A program made the translations under genes and the position numbers. Below, in pieces: positions 7,626-17,451 of a stretch of 34,985 nucleotides of DNA. Source of the DNA: CAYYAQ01 sp964469555 (lineage in GTDB: Bacteria > Planctomycetota > UBA1135 > UBA2386). Each line of letters begins with the position of its first letter. Position 1 is the first letter of the stretch. Under the pieces are notes generated by a model, which was not told the DNA's origin, ran no database searches, and worked only from the letters and a program-made list of their open reading frames with translations. The stretch lies in contig CAYYAQ010000045.1 in assembly GCA_964469555.1 (NCBI GenBank), positions 1-34,985 of the forward strand, in the 5' to 3' direction.

Positions 7626-8467
7626 AGACCACGATTGCTGCCGCCCTCGCCTGCGTGACGCTCGTCCCGTGCCTGTTCGCCCAGGACACCGGTCCGAGGA
7701 CGCACGCCCGCCTCGGACTGGGCACGACCACGATGTACTTCTTCCGCGGCCTGATGCAGCAGGACGGTGGGATCATCGTCCAGCCCTATTTGGAAATCAG
7801 CCGCGGCGGAGTCGAGGTGTTCAACACACCGTTGGCATGGCATGTCGGCACGTGGAACAGCCTCCATGAGGGCCAGACCGGGACGGGCGGTGGCAATGCC
7901 GCGTGGTACGAGTCGCGGTTCTACGCTGGCTTCACGGTGAACGTGTCCGACAACATCGCACTGCGTACGCGGTACACCACGTACCACTCACCCAACGCCA
8001 GTTTCCGCGTCGGCGCGGCACGTCCGACCCAGGAGATCAGTTTTCGAGCCGACTGGGCCGACATTGAATTAAACAACGATCGGTTCAAGGGCCTCTTCCT
8101 TTCGGCAGAACTGGCCTTTGAGCTGACCGGTGGACGCGACGCCGGACCCGACGAAGGCGTCTACCTGGAGCTCGGCGCGGCACCCGTAGTCGCGGTAACC
8201 GACGACCTCCTCGTCACGGTGCCAGTACGTCTCGGCCTGAGCCTGAAGGACTACTACGAGGACGGCACCGGGGGCGACGACCTCTTCGGTTTCTTCGCCA
8301 TCGGCGCGCGCACCTCCCTCGATCTCTGCGACGAGAACAGCCTCTTCGGACCGTGGAAGCTCGGGACATCCCTCGACATCTACATCCTCGGGGACACCGC
8401 CAAGCGCGTGAACAACGGTGATGGCGCGGAAGTCGTCCTCGGAGTCAACCTGAACCTCGCGTTCTAG
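7622..8467 (+). CDS. outer-membrane beta-barrel-like protein
   Basis: 281 residues. A Sec signal peptide covers residues 1-20, with cleavage at CLFA-Q. The mature part alternates hydrophobic and polar residues in short amphipathic strands (YFFRGLMQQDGGIIVQPYLE, then RFYAGFTVNVSDNIALRTRY) and ends in LNLAF, a C-terminal phenylalanine that fits barrel-assembly recognition. Overall it resembles the porin-like TIGR02001/MltA-associated group of small barrels. No transported substrate can be inferred. It is preceded by a possible leader ORF, and the next gene on the opposite strand ends 6 bp after its stop. Confidence 0.6.
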   Translation: MKTTIAAALACVTLVPCLFAQDTGPRTHARLGLGTTTMYFFRGLMQQDGGIIVQPYLEISRGGVEVFNTPLAWHVGTWNSLHEGQTGTGGGNAAWYESRFYAGFTVNVSDNIALRTRYTTYHSPNASFRVGAARPTQEISFRADWADIELNNDRFKGLFLSAELAFELTGGRDAGPDEGVYLELGAAPVVAVTDDLLVTVPVRLGLSLKDYYEDGTGGDDLFGFFAIGARTSLDLCDENSLFGPWKLGTSLDIYILGDTAKRVNNGDGAEVVLGVNLNLAF

Positions 8468-8473
8468 AGAGCT

Positions 8474-9751
8474 TCAGCGAACGCGGACGAGGTCCTTGTT
8501 CGGATCGCCGCCGTCGTCCTTGCCGTCTTCGCCCGCGCTCCAGTAGCGGGGGCGCCCCTTGACGGTCGTCGATCGGAGCGATCCTCCGAAAGGATCAGCG
8601 AAGTCCGCAGATTCGCCGCGTACCGCGGCGACCGCCATTCGCACCATGCGCAGGTTTGCGAGAGACTCGCGCCGACCTCTCTCGACGGATCGCAGTTGCG
8701 GCACGAGCATCATCATGAGCGGGTTGACCGAGCCCTGATGTTCCAACGCGATGGCGTCCAGGCTCTTGGATGCCGCCAACCACTCGCCGTCGATCGCCGG
8801 AAGAGTCTCCGCCGTGTGCATCAACCGGTCTACGGCGTCGCCGACGAGGTAGCGGGAGGAGAATCCCAACTGCCACGCCAACGGCAGGGCCGTTCCACCA
8901 AACGCCCCGGTGAACCCCGCCGGCTGTTCGATCTGACGCACGAGCAGGACGGTCTCCGCGGTGAGCGCTCGGCCCAGGGACCACGGATCGCGATCGAGTT
9001 TTTCGAGACCGACTGCGAGAACAGCCAACGCTTCTGAATCCAACGACTCGAGAATCGACGCCGGACGTCCCTTCCTGCGCACTTCGTTCGAGTCGAGACT
9101 CTGCAGCATGAGATTCTTGCACGGAAGGAACATCACGGCGCCACCCACGAGACTCACCAGGAAGCAAGGGTCATCGTACAGATCGCGCCCGAACTGCATC
9201 ACGTCGAGAATCACTCGGGCTGCCTCGAGACCCTCACCTCGGTCCATGAGACTGCGAGCCTGCAGAGCAGCGACAACCCCCACCTCAAGCATCTCGATGA
9301 CATCCGGCGTCACCGAATCGAATCCGTCTTCCCAGGCGATCGCTCGCCGGCCATTCCTGCAGTGTGCCCCCGTTCGCAACAACGCGAAGGCTGGCTGCGT
9401 ATCCGAAAGCAACTTGTCCCGTTGCGCGGACTTGTTCGCCACGGACTGTACCCAGCGTTCGATCATCTCCCTGACGTCGGAGCAACCGTCCTCCACTGTC
9501 AGTATCGCACTCTCCGTCGCGATGAGCTTTATGGCCGCCTCGTAGTGGTCGAAGGCGTTCCCCGGCGTCGCATCACCCCAAAGAACTGGCCGCTCATTCG
9601 AGGACTCCTGCAGCTCCTTCTGCTTCGCGTCCACCGTCGCGAGCATTGCCTGCCACACGTGGCTCGCGCGCCAGTACACCCCCCCGAAAGCCAATGCGAG
9701 GAATACAAGTCCGACGACCAACCAACGACGCCACGTCATGGGTAGCATCAT
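8474..9751 (-). CDS. membrane-anchored protein of unknown function
   Basis: About 425 residues. A single N-terminal membrane anchor (WRRWLVVGLVFLALAFGGVY) is followed by a soluble, mostly helical domain. Features are RPVLWGDATPGNAFDHYEAA near the anchor and a tract rich in helix-forming residues (EMLEVGVVAALQARSLMDRG, then ARVILDVMQFGRDL). I know this architecture from uncharacterised planctomycete proteins with a 'PG.AF.hY..Ai' start but know no function. Starts at 9751, 9748 or 9739 are all possible; none has a convincing Shine-Dalgarno. The divergent methyltransferase gene starts only 15 bp away, so the promoters of both genes must lie in each other's coding sequence. Confidence 0.6.
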   Translation of the reverse strand: MMLPMTWRRWLVVGLVFLALAFGGVYWRASHVWQAMLATVDAKQKELQESSNERPVLWGDATPGNAFDHYEAAIKLIATESAILTVEDGCSDVREMIERWVQSVANKSAQRDKLLSDTQPAFALLRTGAHCRNGRRAIAWEDGFDSVTPDVIEMLEVGVVAALQARSLMDRGEGLEAARVILDVMQFGRDLYDDPCFLVSLVGGAVMFLPCKNLMLQSLDSNEVRRKGRPASILESLDSEALAVLAVGLEKLDRDPWSLGRALTAETVLLVRQIEQPAGFTGAFGGTALPLAWQLGFSSRYLVGDAVDRLMHTAETLPAIDGEWLAASKSLDAIALEHQGSVNPLMMMLVPQLRSVERGRRESLANLRMVRMAVAAVRGESADFADPFGGSLRSTTVKGRPRYWSAGEDGKDDGGDPNKDLVRVR

Positions 9752-9766
9752 GCCAGACCGAGACGG

Positions 9767-10348
9767 ATGACAAGAGTCCCTGAAGAAACACTGCGAAGAC
9801 TGTTCGCGCTCGGCGACGAGAGGTGGGAGCAGTTTCGTCAGCGCCGCGACAAAACCTACCACGCTTTCGTCCCCGCCGATTACGCCCCGGTCACCGCCGT
9901 CCTCTCCCAGTTGCGTTCGCGGGCGGACTCCTTTCTCGAACTCGGCTCCGGAGTCGGAGTGGTCGCGATCGTCGCGGCGCTGCTCGGATACGACTCGGCT
10001 GGAATAGAGATCGATCCGTGGCTGGTTGGGGCGTCCGAAGACCTCGCGATCGAGTTCGACGCCCCGGTCACCTTCGCGACGGGGACGTTCGTCCCCGCGG
10101 AGTTCCAGGAGACCGTCGATCGGCACGAGAGCGAGATCCCGACCGTGGCCGACGGCCTTCCGGCCTACTCGGAATTGGGCTGCGATCTCGACGATTTCGA
10201 CCTCGTCTACGCGTTTCCCTGGCCGGGCACGGAGGACGTGTTCTTCGAGATGATGGCAGCGCACGGGCGTCCGGGAGCGCTGTTCCTCACCTTCGGCGAA
10301 CTCGAAGGCTGCCGCATCTGGCGGGACGGCGAGGAAATCACATTGTAA
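9767..10348 (+). CDS. class I SAM-dependent methyltransferase-like protein
   Basis: 193 residues. Motif I is clear (FLELGSGVGVVAI, residues 56-68). The acidic residue ending strand 2 follows (GIEIDPW, E81), and a hydrophobic strand 4 carries DLVYAFPWPG, in the place of the usual acidic-aromatic motif. The N-terminal part (RRDKTYHAFVPADYAP) is typical of the small methyltransferases in this group that act on proteins or small molecules. The substrate is not visible. The protein ends early after strand 5 and is compact but complete. ATG 9767 lies in a 15-bp gap to the divergent gene. Confidence 0.68.
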   Translation: MTRVPEETLRRLFALGDERWEQFRQRRDKTYHAFVPADYAPVTAVLSQLRSRADSFLELGSGVGVVAIVAALLGYDSAGIEIDPWLVGASEDLAIEFDAPVTFATGTFVPAEFQETVDRHESEIPTVADGLPAYSELGCDLDDFDLVYAFPWPGTEDVFFEMMAAHGRPGALFLTFGELEGCRIWRDGEEITL

Positions 10349-10387
10349 CCGAGTAATGCCCGATGCGGGGATTGCCGATACCGAAGT

Positions 10388-12442
10388 GTGGTGGACCTCC
10401 ACAACGACCCTTCCCTACAGGACGCCCCTAACAGCCGCCCCAACCGGACCTCCCTCTGGCTGGGTCTGATCCTCGCGCTGTCGTTCGGCGTGTTTGCGCC
10501 GACGCTACTGAACGGTTTTACGTTCGACGACCCACACTACGCGCGGGTGAAGACTCCGACAGGCGACGACAATCCGATGGTCGCCTCGCTGCATCCCTTC
10601 ACGGAGTATTGGCAAAAGCCGATGAACTGGGGCTTGCCGACGAACTGTCGCGGCTTTCGGCCCGTGACGGTCTACAGCTACGCGCTCGTGAACCACGTCG
10701 CCGCGGCGAAGACCGATGACACGCCGGAGACGCGGAAGGGTGACGACAGCGCGTGGGCCCACCACCTGCTCAATCTCGTGCTGCACTCGCTGGCAACACT
10801 GCTGGTGTTCCTCATGGTGCGCTCACTGATGTCCGCAGGCCCGGCGCTGATCGCCGCGCTGGTGTTCGGGGTGCACGCGTTGCACAGCGGCCCGGTGGCT
10901 TCGATCGTCGGGAGAGCGGAGTTGCTGACCTTCACGCTCGGCGCCTCAGCAATGCTTCTCTACACGACCGGAATGGCACGCGCCGGACCCGCACGCTTCT
11001 GGCGACTCACGCTCGCGGCGGCGACCGTGATGTCAGCGTTCGGAGCGAAGGAGAGCGGAGTCGCTTGGGCTGCGTTCATCCCCCTGTTCGCGAGCGTGCG
11101 GGGAGTGTCGTGGCGGCGCCAGGTCGTGCCCGCGGCACTGGTCCTCGGCGTGCCATTGGTGTTGTTCCTCGTGCTACGAGGCGTGATGTTCGCTCAGCAC
11201 CTCGAATCACACGGTACGTTCTGGGTCGAGTACGACGCGAACCCGCTCTACTACCTGTCGACGGCGCAGCGCGTGATCAACGCGACGCCGATCCTCGCCT
11301 ACGCCGCAGCACTGGTCGTCTGGCCGTGCAACCTGAGCAGCAACTACGGCGATGGACCATTCGTGCTGTTCGAGAGTGTATTCCACTGGCGCTTCCTCCT
11401 CAGTTCGCTTGGATTGATCGCACTGCTCGTCGCGGGTTTGCGTGCCCGCGCCAGGCACCCGATGCTGTTCCTGGCCGTGGTCGCGTTCTTCGGATTCTCG
11501 TTTATCACGTCGAACATCCTGTTCCCGATCGAGACGATCTTCGGCGATCGGCTCCTCTACACGGCAGTGCTCGGGACCGCGTTGGCAGCGGCCTGGATCA
11601 CTTCTACCCTCCCGCAGCGGCTCCTTTGGCCCGCGGTCGCCGGCCTCGCCGCGTTCGTGTTGCACAACGCGATCCTGTCGGTCGAGCGATCCGTGGCCTG
11701 GCACGACAACACCTCGCTCACCACGAACGATCTCCGGGGGCAGCCGGACTCCGTCGGCCTGCACGTCGACAGGGGAAACCTGCACCTCTGGAGCTTCGAC
11801 AAGGCGTCGGGCGTGCGAGAATTCCAGCGAGCTCTCGAAATCCGACCGGACTCGCCCCGCGCGCTGCGCTTCTTAGCCCAGCACTCGAACGCCGAGGAAG
11901 CCGAGAAGCTGCTGACCCGGGCGCTGGAATCACCGTTTTTGGTCCGGGCGACCGAGGGCAGGCGCATCCACTGGGCACTCGCGCAACTCCACGAGGCTGC
12001 TGGCCGACGCGACGAAGCCTGGCGGGAGTGCGAAACCGCTCTCGCCTGCAATCGCAATTCTTCGGACATCCGACTGCACATGCTGCGCGAGTGCGCCCTG
12101 CGAGGAGACTGGCCGCAGTTCGAGAAGCTCCTCGTCGAGGGTGAGCGACTCGACCCGGAATACAACTACTTCGCGATGAACCGCGGCGTGCTGCTCCACC
12201 ACCGAAAGGAATACCGCGATGGAGCTGCCGTGCTCTCGAGCGTGCTCAGCGGGCTCCCGGAACAGGTCCACGTCGTCGAGGCGTGGCTGTGTCTGGCCGA
12301 CTGCATGCTCCACACGGGTCGACCGGGCCGCGCCCGGGAGATCGCGTTGCGCTTCGAGACCGCCGCGAAAAAGACACCCAGCGTCAGGCGATCACGTGAG
12401 CGAATTCTCACAGCGACCACGCCCGCGTCGCCCGACCGGTAG
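10388..12442 (+). CDS. TMTC-like membrane protein with C-terminal TPR repeats
   Basis: 684 residues. The N-terminal half has about ten membrane helices and the sequence plan of the TMTC/GT-C group. FTFDDPHYAR is the first-loop acidic motif, followed by FRPVTVYSYALVNHV, a HHLLNLVLHSLATLLVFLM helix, ALHSGPVASIVGRAELL and FGAKESGVAWAAF. The C-terminal third (about 450-684) consists of TPR-like helical pairs (REFQRALEIRPDSPRALRFL, then ALAQLHEAAGRRDEAWRECE). Eukaryotic TMTC proteins are O-mannosyltransferases; the substrate of bacterial relatives is unknown, so protein glycosylation here is inference. Translation starts at GTG 10388, close behind a GATACC box at 10378-10383, with no Shine-Dalgarno; a leaderless start is possible. 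Confidence 0.75.
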   Translation: MVDLHNDPSLQDAPNSRPNRTSLWLGLILALSFGVFAPTLLNGFTFDDPHYARVKTPTGDDNPMVASLHPFTEYWQKPMNWGLPTNCRGFRPVTVYSYALVNHVAAAKTDDTPETRKGDDSAWAHHLLNLVLHSLATLLVFLMVRSLMSAGPALIAALVFGVHALHSGPVASIVGRAELLTFTLGASAMLLYTTGMARAGPARFWRLTLAAATVMSAFGAKESGVAWAAFIPLFASVRGVSWRRQVVPAALVLGVPLVLFLVLRGVMFAQHLESHGTFWVEYDANPLYYLSTAQRVINATPILAYAAALVVWPCNLSSNYGDGPFVLFESVFHWRFLLSSLGLIALLVAGLRARARHPMLFLAVVAFFGFSFITSNILFPIETIFGDRLLYTAVLGTALAAAWITSTLPQRLLWPAVAGLAAFVLHNAILSVERSVAWHDNTSLTTNDLRGQPDSVGLHVDRGNLHLWSFDKASGVREFQRALEIRPDSPRALRFLAQHSNAEEAEKLLTRALESPFLVRATEGRRIHWALAQLHEAAGRRDEAWRECETALACNRNSSDIRLHMLRECALRGDWPQFEKLLVEGERLDPEYNYFAMNRGVLLHHRKEYRDGAAVLSSVLSGLPEQVHVVEAWLCLADCMLHTGRPGRAREIALRFETAAKKTPSVRRSRERILTATTPASPDR

Positions 12443-12503
12443 CCCGCGGGCACAGACCGTAGAGAGTGACAACAGGCTCGAGGCGCGATCGTCAACGCCT
12501 TGC

Positions 12504-12509
12504 TATTGT
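12504..12509 (+). promoter_or_regulatory. putative -10 box (TATTGT)
   Basis: TATTGT lies 10 nt before ATG 12520 without a Shine-Dalgarno in between, matching the leaderless-type starts elsewhere in the window. Confidence 0.35.
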
Positions 12510-12519
12510 CGTCGCTGAC

Positions 12520-14362
12520 ATGCGAGACCGAATCTCCACCGCGGGAGGGCTTCTCCTGCTGCTCAGCTTCACGGCGACCGCCGTCGCGCAGAAGATCGCG
12601 TGGAAGATCCCGACCCGCGGCCTCGTCGTCTACGAGCGCACGCAGGATTCGAACCCGACCTACATGCTGGTCGGCAATCAGTTCGTCGCGGGCTTCGGGA
12701 TCTGCAACCCGGCGGTGCTGTTCCAAACCGAACTCGACTACACACAGCAATACGTCACCGGCGATCCTGCCAGCCTGTGGGAACTGGCCATGCACATCGC
12801 GTTCGACCTGCGCACTGTTTGCGGCGCTCGAAACCACCGATCCCGTCACGCGGGCGCGGCGATTGTTCGCGACGGGCAAGGCCTCCGCGATCAACGCCGC
12901 CAATCAACAGACGATCACCGTGAAGGTCCAGCGCGGGAAGCTCCCCGCGAAGAAGTTCCCCGCGCGCGTGCTCGAGTTCATGGAGACGAACAACAACAAG
13001 ACGCTCGACGCTACGCTCACGATCGAGCGCACGATCGACGTCGAGAACGGTCGCGTCTCCGGATTCAAGAGCAAGATGGAGGCGGCGATCGGCACGCAGA
13101 TCGTGCGGCTGAACGAGGCCTGGCGATTCAAGGACGTGAAGCAGTGCCGGTACCCGGGCTTCATGACCAAGGTCGCACACGGGATCAAGATCGGGGCCGC
13201 GCACATCAAGGGCCAGATCGCGGATCCTAGCGCCGGACAACTCGCGGATGGCTTGAACGCCATGGGTCGCACCGTGAACACCGGACTGCTCGCCCTCTGC
13301 CTCCTGACGCTGATCAAGTCTGATCTCGACGCCGGCGATCCTGTCGTGAAGAAGGGGTTCGAGACGCTCCGCTCGCGAGAGATCACGGACACGTATTCGG
13401 CGGGCATCGCGATCATGGCGCTCGAGGCTCTCTACACGCCGAAGGACGAGCGCCGGATGCTGATCGAGGGACGCATCAAGAAGCCGATTCCGCGCAAGCC
13501 AACCGAGGGGGATCGCGCGCTGATTCGCAAGTGGGCGGACCGCATCCTGCACAACAGCGACACCAGGGCTCCTTTCTCCGGGTACGAACGGCGTTTCTTC
13601 TACACGGCGGGCGCAAAGCACTACGACAACTCGAATTCTCAGTACGCCCTGCTCGGCCTCTATTCCGCGCATCTCTGCGGCGTGACGTACTCACCGACGA
13701 TCTGGCACGCGATGGCAAACCATTGGATGACCGACCAGTTGCCTGAAGGAAAGCCGCTCTCCCTCAAACTCGTCTCGCACACCGACTATGCGAAGATGCT
13801 GCAAGCAAAAGCCAGTGGACGATCGAGTCGTCGTACCGTGACCGGCGGCAAGAAGTTCCGACCCGCGGGCTGGCCTTACTCCACGTTGAAGCTCGGAAAG
13901 ACGCAGCACCTCATGCCCCTGACGGGAAGCATGACATCCGCCGGGATCACTGGACTGACGATCTGCGAAGCAGTGCTGCGTTCTGACAGGAACCTGCCGA
14001 AACTCAACGACGCCAAGGGCAAGCGTGAGAGACCCAAGAGGCTGTTCAAACGCTACGAAGACGCGCGCCAGCGCGGCTACGCCTGGCTTCTCGACAACTA
14101 CTCTGTCCGTGTCAACAAGCACAAGCAGGGGTTCGGGTTCCACTTTTACTACCTCTACGGACTCGAGCGCGCGTGCGAGATCGGCCAGGTCGCGCTGATC
14201 GGCGAGCACGACTGGTACTTCGAAGGCGCCACGATGCTGCTCGGCCTGCAACGTTCGGACGGCAAGTTCGACATGGCGACGCTCTACGCGAACTGCTTCG
14301 CTGTCCTGTTCCTCAAGCAAGCCGCACCGCCCCTCCCGGTCATCACCGGAAAGCGGCGCTAG
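12520..14362 (+). CDS. secreted alpha/alpha-toroid (prenyltransferase/squalene-oxidase-like repeat) protein, frameshifted
   Basis: About 613 residues if one base is ignored. The first 98 codons (from ATG 12520) encode a signal peptide (cleavage near AVAQ) and read to ELAMHIAFDLR. From about 12815 the correct frame shifts by one base (LFAALETTDPVTRARRLFAT) and stays open to 14362. One extra base between 12811 and 12815 explains it. The body contains helical repeats of the terpenoid-cyclase toroid type (NTGLLALCLLTLIKSD, TYSAGIAIMALEALYTPKDE, SNSQYALLGLYSAHLCGV, GFGFHFYYLYGLERACEIG). I know such planctomycete proteins as 'prenyltransferase/squalene oxidase repeat' proteins without a known enzyme activity. 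Whether the shift is real or a sequencing error is open. The stop overlaps the convergent gene's stop in CTAG. Confidence 0.7.
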
Positions 14363-17300
14363 TTTCCGGCCACAAGGATCAGGCTGTTGCTGAGGTTGGC
14401 GCCGAGAGGTGGCATCGAAGGTTGACCGCTGATCGCGACCTGTGCGACGAGGCTCATGCCCTTCAGGCTCGGTTGGTTCGGAATCGGAAGGTCGCGCATG
14501 GCCCACTTCCCTGCTGTGTTCGTCCCGATCGGCGTCAAGAATGCGGTGCCCGGATCGGGGTGTATCCGACAGCCACGCGGAAACGCAACTGCGCGCCGAA
14601 GGGCGACGCCCATCAAGAACAATCCGCTCTTCTGCGCGCTCGCGCGCAATGTGATGTCCATCTTGCCGGCGAGAACCGGATCGGTCCCGGTCAGACGCGG
14701 TGCGAATCCGTCCGCGGCGCAGCCCGCGACACCCTCGTACGTCACCGCACCCGATTCCATCGTCCAGAGATCGCCGTCCACGCTTCCCCGCCGTCCGTCG
14801 TCGGCCACGAAGAACAGCTTCCCGGCGACGAGCACGAGTTGTTCGCCATTCTTGCCGCCTGGACCGCGCTCGATGTCATCGACCGGGATCGTGCCCGCGA
14901 CCGTGCCGTCACTCTGCCACAACTCGACGCCGACGCTGTAGGAGGAAGATACGCGGAACAACACGCGGCGCGACCCGACGCCCAGCAAACCGTCCAGCCG
15001 GGGCGTCACACTCCCGTTCGCGGGAAACTTCGCGAGCCGCACGGTGCCTGTCTTCGTGCCATCACTGGTCCACAGTTCGCTGTCACTGCCGAGGAACGCC
15101 ACGAAGAACAGACGCGAACCGGTGGCGAGAAGCTCTTGGCTGGTCAACGGCAGTCCGTTCGCGATCACGGTCGTTCCGGTCGGCGTGCCGTCACCACGCC
15201 GCAACTCGACATTCCCCGAGACCTCTTCCAGTGTGAACAGTTGGTCGTCGGAGACCGCCATTCCCCGTACGTTCGCACCGCGAAGCTGGGTCGTCCCGGA
15301 AACCGAACCGTCCGTTCTCCAGAGCTCTCCGGAGCCGCGCATCACCGAGAAGCACGCGCGACGACCCACCCGCGCGAAATGGAACGGGCCCGGCACAAAG
15401 CGCGAGAACTTCAACAGCGCCTTTGTGCCATTGGCCGTTCCGTCACTCACCCAGATGCCGCGCAACGCGGGCGGCTCTCCGTCCGTGAACACCAGCTTGC
15501 TGCCGAGTGCGAAGAATTGTCCTGGCTGCGTCCCAGCCAGCTTGGCCATGCTCGACGAACCGGCCCGCAGCGCAAACAGCCCCTCGCCACTCGTCTTCTC
15601 ATAGCCCTGGAAGAACAGGGTCTCACCGATTCCGATTCCGCGCAGGCCCCACCCGCCACCGCCGATCAGATCGAGATCCCGGACCTTCTTGGTGCCGATG
15701 GTCGAGCCATCCGTGCGGTAAAGAGCCAGGCGTCCCGCCGCGGCGTACGCATTGAAGTACAGGTCTGCACCCAACCCGATCGCGGCCAGCGCTCCGTAGT
15801 CAGGTCCGTACGTCAGATCGTGGTGCCGTAGGCTCGAGCCAAAACCGGGCAGGATGTCGCGGACGCGGATCGTCCCGCCCGCACTGCCATTCGAACTCCA
15901 CAGCTCACTGCCACTCTTGCCGTCGTCGGCAGCGAAGTAGAGCCGTCCGTCGTGCGCGGTCAGGCCGAGGACCCGGGACGGATTCGTGCGCCCCGGGAAG
16001 GAGTCGAAGTTGTCCGCGACGCGACGCACTTTCGAAGTCGACGGGTCGTACGTCCAGACCCGCGCGCCCGTGCTGTCGTCCGCCACGAACACCACGCCGC
16101 CCTTGGGCAACGCGAGGATGCTGCGCGGCGCGGAGTCCTTGTCCCCGGGGTTGAGATCGGCGACGAGCCGCGTGCCGCTCGGGCTGCCATCCGTCGTCCA
16201 CAACTCGAGTCCCTTCACGCCGTCATCAGCGGCGAAGTAGAAACGAGTCCCATCCGTGACCACGCGTGGTCCATCGCCATGACGGGACGGCTTCATGCTG
16301 TGGCGCGGCCCGACGCGGAGGTCCTTCAACAGGGACGTGCCGGACTCGGTCCCATCCGTGACCCATGGCTCCTCGCCGTGCTGGATGTCGAATCCGAAGA
16401 AGACCATCTGGTTTCGAGCCACCGCGGGATGCTGCTCGAAGCTGTTGAGGACTCCGAGTCCACTCCGCGGATAGAAGGGCACAGTAGCCCTGACGGTGCC
16501 GTCTGAGCGCCAGAGGTACGTCCCGCCGCTGAACACAAAGACGCGTTTTTGCGTCTGGGAGTCGAGCACGGAACCGAATCCCGAGTGCACGAATCCCGAC
16601 GATGACAACAACGTGGTGATCTTCGTAGTCGTCGCTGCGGGCTCGACCAGGACCAGCGTGCTGAGCCCGGTGACAAACACCGCATTGTCGACGCGGTGCA
16701 GCTTGAAAGGAATTCGCAGTGGCAGATCAGGAAGCGCCGGGAAACTGCGTAGCACCCGCGTACCCGCGGCCTTGCCATCCGTCTGCCAGAGGTCAAAGGA
16801 CCGGGTCGAGTCGTTCCTTGTAAAGAACAGACCGAAGCTGCCCACTGTCAAGAACTCCTGGCACGGAGTGCGCTTCGACCAATTGCCGATCTTCTTCACC
16901 GACGTCGTGCCACTCGCCGTCCCGTCGCTGCGCCACAGCGAGTATCCACCGACGCCGTCGTCGGCGCAAAAGAGCAACGTGCCATTCAACACGCCCATCG
17001 GAGCGCGGAACGCATCGTTGGGAACCATGGAACTCGGCACGCCCGGGTAGACGTCTTTCACAAGACTCGTGGTGGTGCCGTCTGTGGACCAGAGTTCGTA
17101 TCCATGCGCCGGATCGGCGACGACGAAGTACATCCTCGACCCGAGGGGCGTCATGCCGAACGGATACGAACCCGCGACACCCGGATAGATGTCCTTTACG
17201 AGTCGCGGCGTGGAAGACCCGAAGGCTACGCGGTACGGCTCGACACCTGTCGCCGTACCGACTCCGCCGAAGTAGATGTCGCTGCCCAGTACGGCCAGCC

Positions 17301-17442
17301 GGTGCTCGGTCGAATCCCCGGCGATGGCTGTCGGGTGCAGATCGACGAGCCGCTGAGGGGTCTGGGCCCGGCCAATCTCGACCGATAGCGCGAGACAGAC
17401 CGCGACCGTGGTCGCGAGGCGAGGCGAACGAGGACCGAGCAT
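14359..17442 (-). CDS. large secreted ELWxxDGT-repeat protein
   Basis: 1027 residues. A signal peptide lies at about 1-27 (cleavage near GRAQ). More than a dozen repeats of 40-60 residues follow, each with YF or FF strands and the signature ELW.TDGT or close variants (YELWSTDGT, LELWTTDGSPSGT, SELWSSNGSAGGT). These should form beta-propeller-like blades. Residues about 905-1027 form a separate beta domain with two cysteines (GVAGCAADG and FPRGCRIHP) and the pattern 'lpiPnqPslkGmslvaQvais...lsNsLilvaG', which I recognise as a common C-terminal domain of planctomycete secreted proteins, often after FG-GAP repeats. It probably acts at the cell surface; the ligand is unknown. A TAGACT box at 17457-17452 lies 9 nt before the ATG. 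Confidence 0.88.
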   Translation of the reverse strand: MLGPRSPRLATTVAVCLALSVEIGRAQTPQRLVDLHPTAIAGDSTEHRLAVLGSDIYFGGVGTATGVEPYRVAFGSSTPRLVKDIYPGVAGSYPFGMTPLGSRMYFVVADPAHGYELWSTDGTTTSLVKDVYPGVPSSMVPNDAFRAPMGVLNGTLLFCADDGVGGYSLWRSDGTASGTTSVKKIGNWSKRTPCQEFLTVGSFGLFFTRNDSTRSFDLWQTDGKAAGTRVLRSFPALPDLPLRIPFKLHRVDNAVFVTGLSTLVLVEPAATTTKITTLLSSSGFVHSGFGSVLDSQTQKRVFVFSGGTYLWRSDGTVRATVPFYPRSGLGVLNSFEQHPAVARNQMVFFGFDIQHGEEPWVTDGTESGTSLLKDLRVGPRHSMKPSRHGDGPRVVTDGTRFYFAADDGVKGLELWTTDGSPSGTRLVADLNPGDKDSAPRSILALPKGGVVFVADDSTGARVWTYDPSTSKVRRVADNFDSFPGRTNPSRVLGLTAHDGRLYFAADDGKSGSELWSSNGSAGGTIRVRDILPGFGSSLRHHDLTYGPDYGALAAIGLGADLYFNAYAAAGRLALYRTDGSTIGTKKVRDLDLIGGGGWGLRGIGIGETLFFQGYEKTSGEGLFALRAGSSSMAKLAGTQPGQFFALGSKLVFTDGEPPALRGIWVSDGTANGTKALLKFSRFVPGPFHFARVGRRACFSVMRGSGELWRTDGSVSGTTQLRGANVRGMAVSDDQLFTLEEVSGNVELRRGDGTPTGTTVIANGLPLTSQELLATGSRLFFVAFLGSDSELWTSDGTKTGTVRLAKFPANGSVTPRLDGLLGVGSRRVLFRVSSSYSVGVELWQSDGTVAGTIPVDDIERGPGGKNGEQLVLVAGKLFFVADDGRRGSVDGDLWTMESGAVTYEGVAGCAADGFAPRLTGTDPVLAGKMDITLRASAQKSGLFLMGVALRRAVAFPRGCRIHPDPGTAFLTPIGTNTAGKWAMRDLPIPNQPSLKGMSLVAQVAISGQPSMPPLGANLSNSLILVAGN

Positions 17443-17451
17443 GGAGGGGCC

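Noticed and set aside
12444..12453. GCCCGCGGGC palindrome after the TMTC-like gene as a terminator
   Set aside because: Only a 10-bp self-complementary run with no loop or T-tract; common by chance at this GC content.
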